This document shows, in pieces, positions 63,964-64,000 of a DNA stretch of 64,000 nucleotides; position 1 is the stretch's first letter; each line of letters starts with the position of its first letter. The stretch comes from Paenibacillus polymyxa (GTDB lineage Bacteria; Bacillota; Bacilli; Paenibacillales; Paenibacillaceae), in NCBI RefSeq assembly GCF_001719045.1, contig NZ_CP015423.1, positions 1,820,001 through 1,884,000 of the forward strand, given 5' to 3'. The position numbers and the translations under genes were made by a program. The notes below the pieces were generated by a model that saw nothing but the letters and a program-made list of their open reading frames with translations, had not been told where the DNA came from and made no database searches.

Positions 63964-64000
63964 TGAAAAAAGCGGTTCCGGGGGTTCTTCCACCCGAAGC
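63964..64000 (+). terminator. Possible terminator cut by window edge
   Basis: AAAAAAGCGGTTCCGGGGG begins what may be a hairpin with the following GTTCTTCC; the rest lies outside the window. Confidence 0.3.

Noticed and set aside
1..64000. CRISPR array, tRNA, rRNA, insertion sequence or prophage
   Set aside because: No direct-repeat/spacer pattern, cloverleaf, rRNA stretch, transposase or integrase was seen on reading both strands, though a careful model search was not possible.

Overview
The window looks like chromosomal DNA of a Paenibacillus, probably close to the P. polymyxa group. This rests on the Bacillales-type genes (perR, gatCAB, a YyaC-type spore protein, DUF1128, DUF1328, a sigma-B partner-switching cluster, CydS), frequent TTG/GTG starts behind strong GGAGG ribosome binding sites, and moderate GC. 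It is a gene assignment from sequence reading, not a database result. No rRNA, tRNA, CRISPR array, insertion sequence or prophage was seen.

Layout. 1-6.9 kb (minus): partial ygxA-like nucleotidyltransferase, a family 18 glycosyl hydrolase, perR, a DUF4097 membrane operon, an MgtC-type protein and an acetyltransferase. 7-10.2 kb: gatCAB operon, with a small palindromic repeat directly in front of gatC. 10.5-22.9 kb: mixed housekeeping and small membrane genes (DedA-thioredoxin-MBL operon, methyltransferase, PNPOx-like protein behind a palindrome, hydrolase, YyaC, pirin, PAP2, YtxH, CorA).

23.0-34.1 kb is a general-stress region. rsbV-rsbW-sigB follow four signalling genes: a REC-PP2C phosphatase, a large membrane hybrid kinase with three receiver domains, a CheR-type methyltransferase and a soluble REC-kinase-REC hybrid. 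The arrangement recalls the RsbY/RsbK/RsbM control of sigma-B in Bacillus cereus, with one extra kinase. Just upstream lies a three-gene unit (DUF948, secreted protein, YflT-like) behind a good sigma-B-type promoter (GTTTCG, 14 nt, GGGTAA), so the regulator and likely targets sit side by side.

39.4-51.1 kb is a heme-iron acquisition island. Three single-NEAT secreted proteins, one 1201-residue protein with eight NEAT domains and an IsdE-type ABC transporter run leftward; a second heme/iron ABC transporter and an IsdG-type heme-degrading monooxygenase run rightward. Fur-box-like sites lie between the two arms. The NEAT domains differ in their heme-ligand motif (YxxxY, YxxxH or none), suggesting division of labour within one protein. 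None of the four NEAT proteins carries a visible wall anchor.

51.2-64.0 kb: a second, longer copy of the palindromic repeat, an MBL hydrolase, the cydA-cydB-cydS oxidase operon, a CvfC-like NifU/HEAT protein, a lysine riboswitch controlling a LysP-type permease, an MFS transporter, a transglutaminase-like exported protein, and a Fur-boxed feoA-feoB-Cys-rich protein operon for ferrous iron. The second part of the window is therefore rich in iron/heme and respiratory functions.
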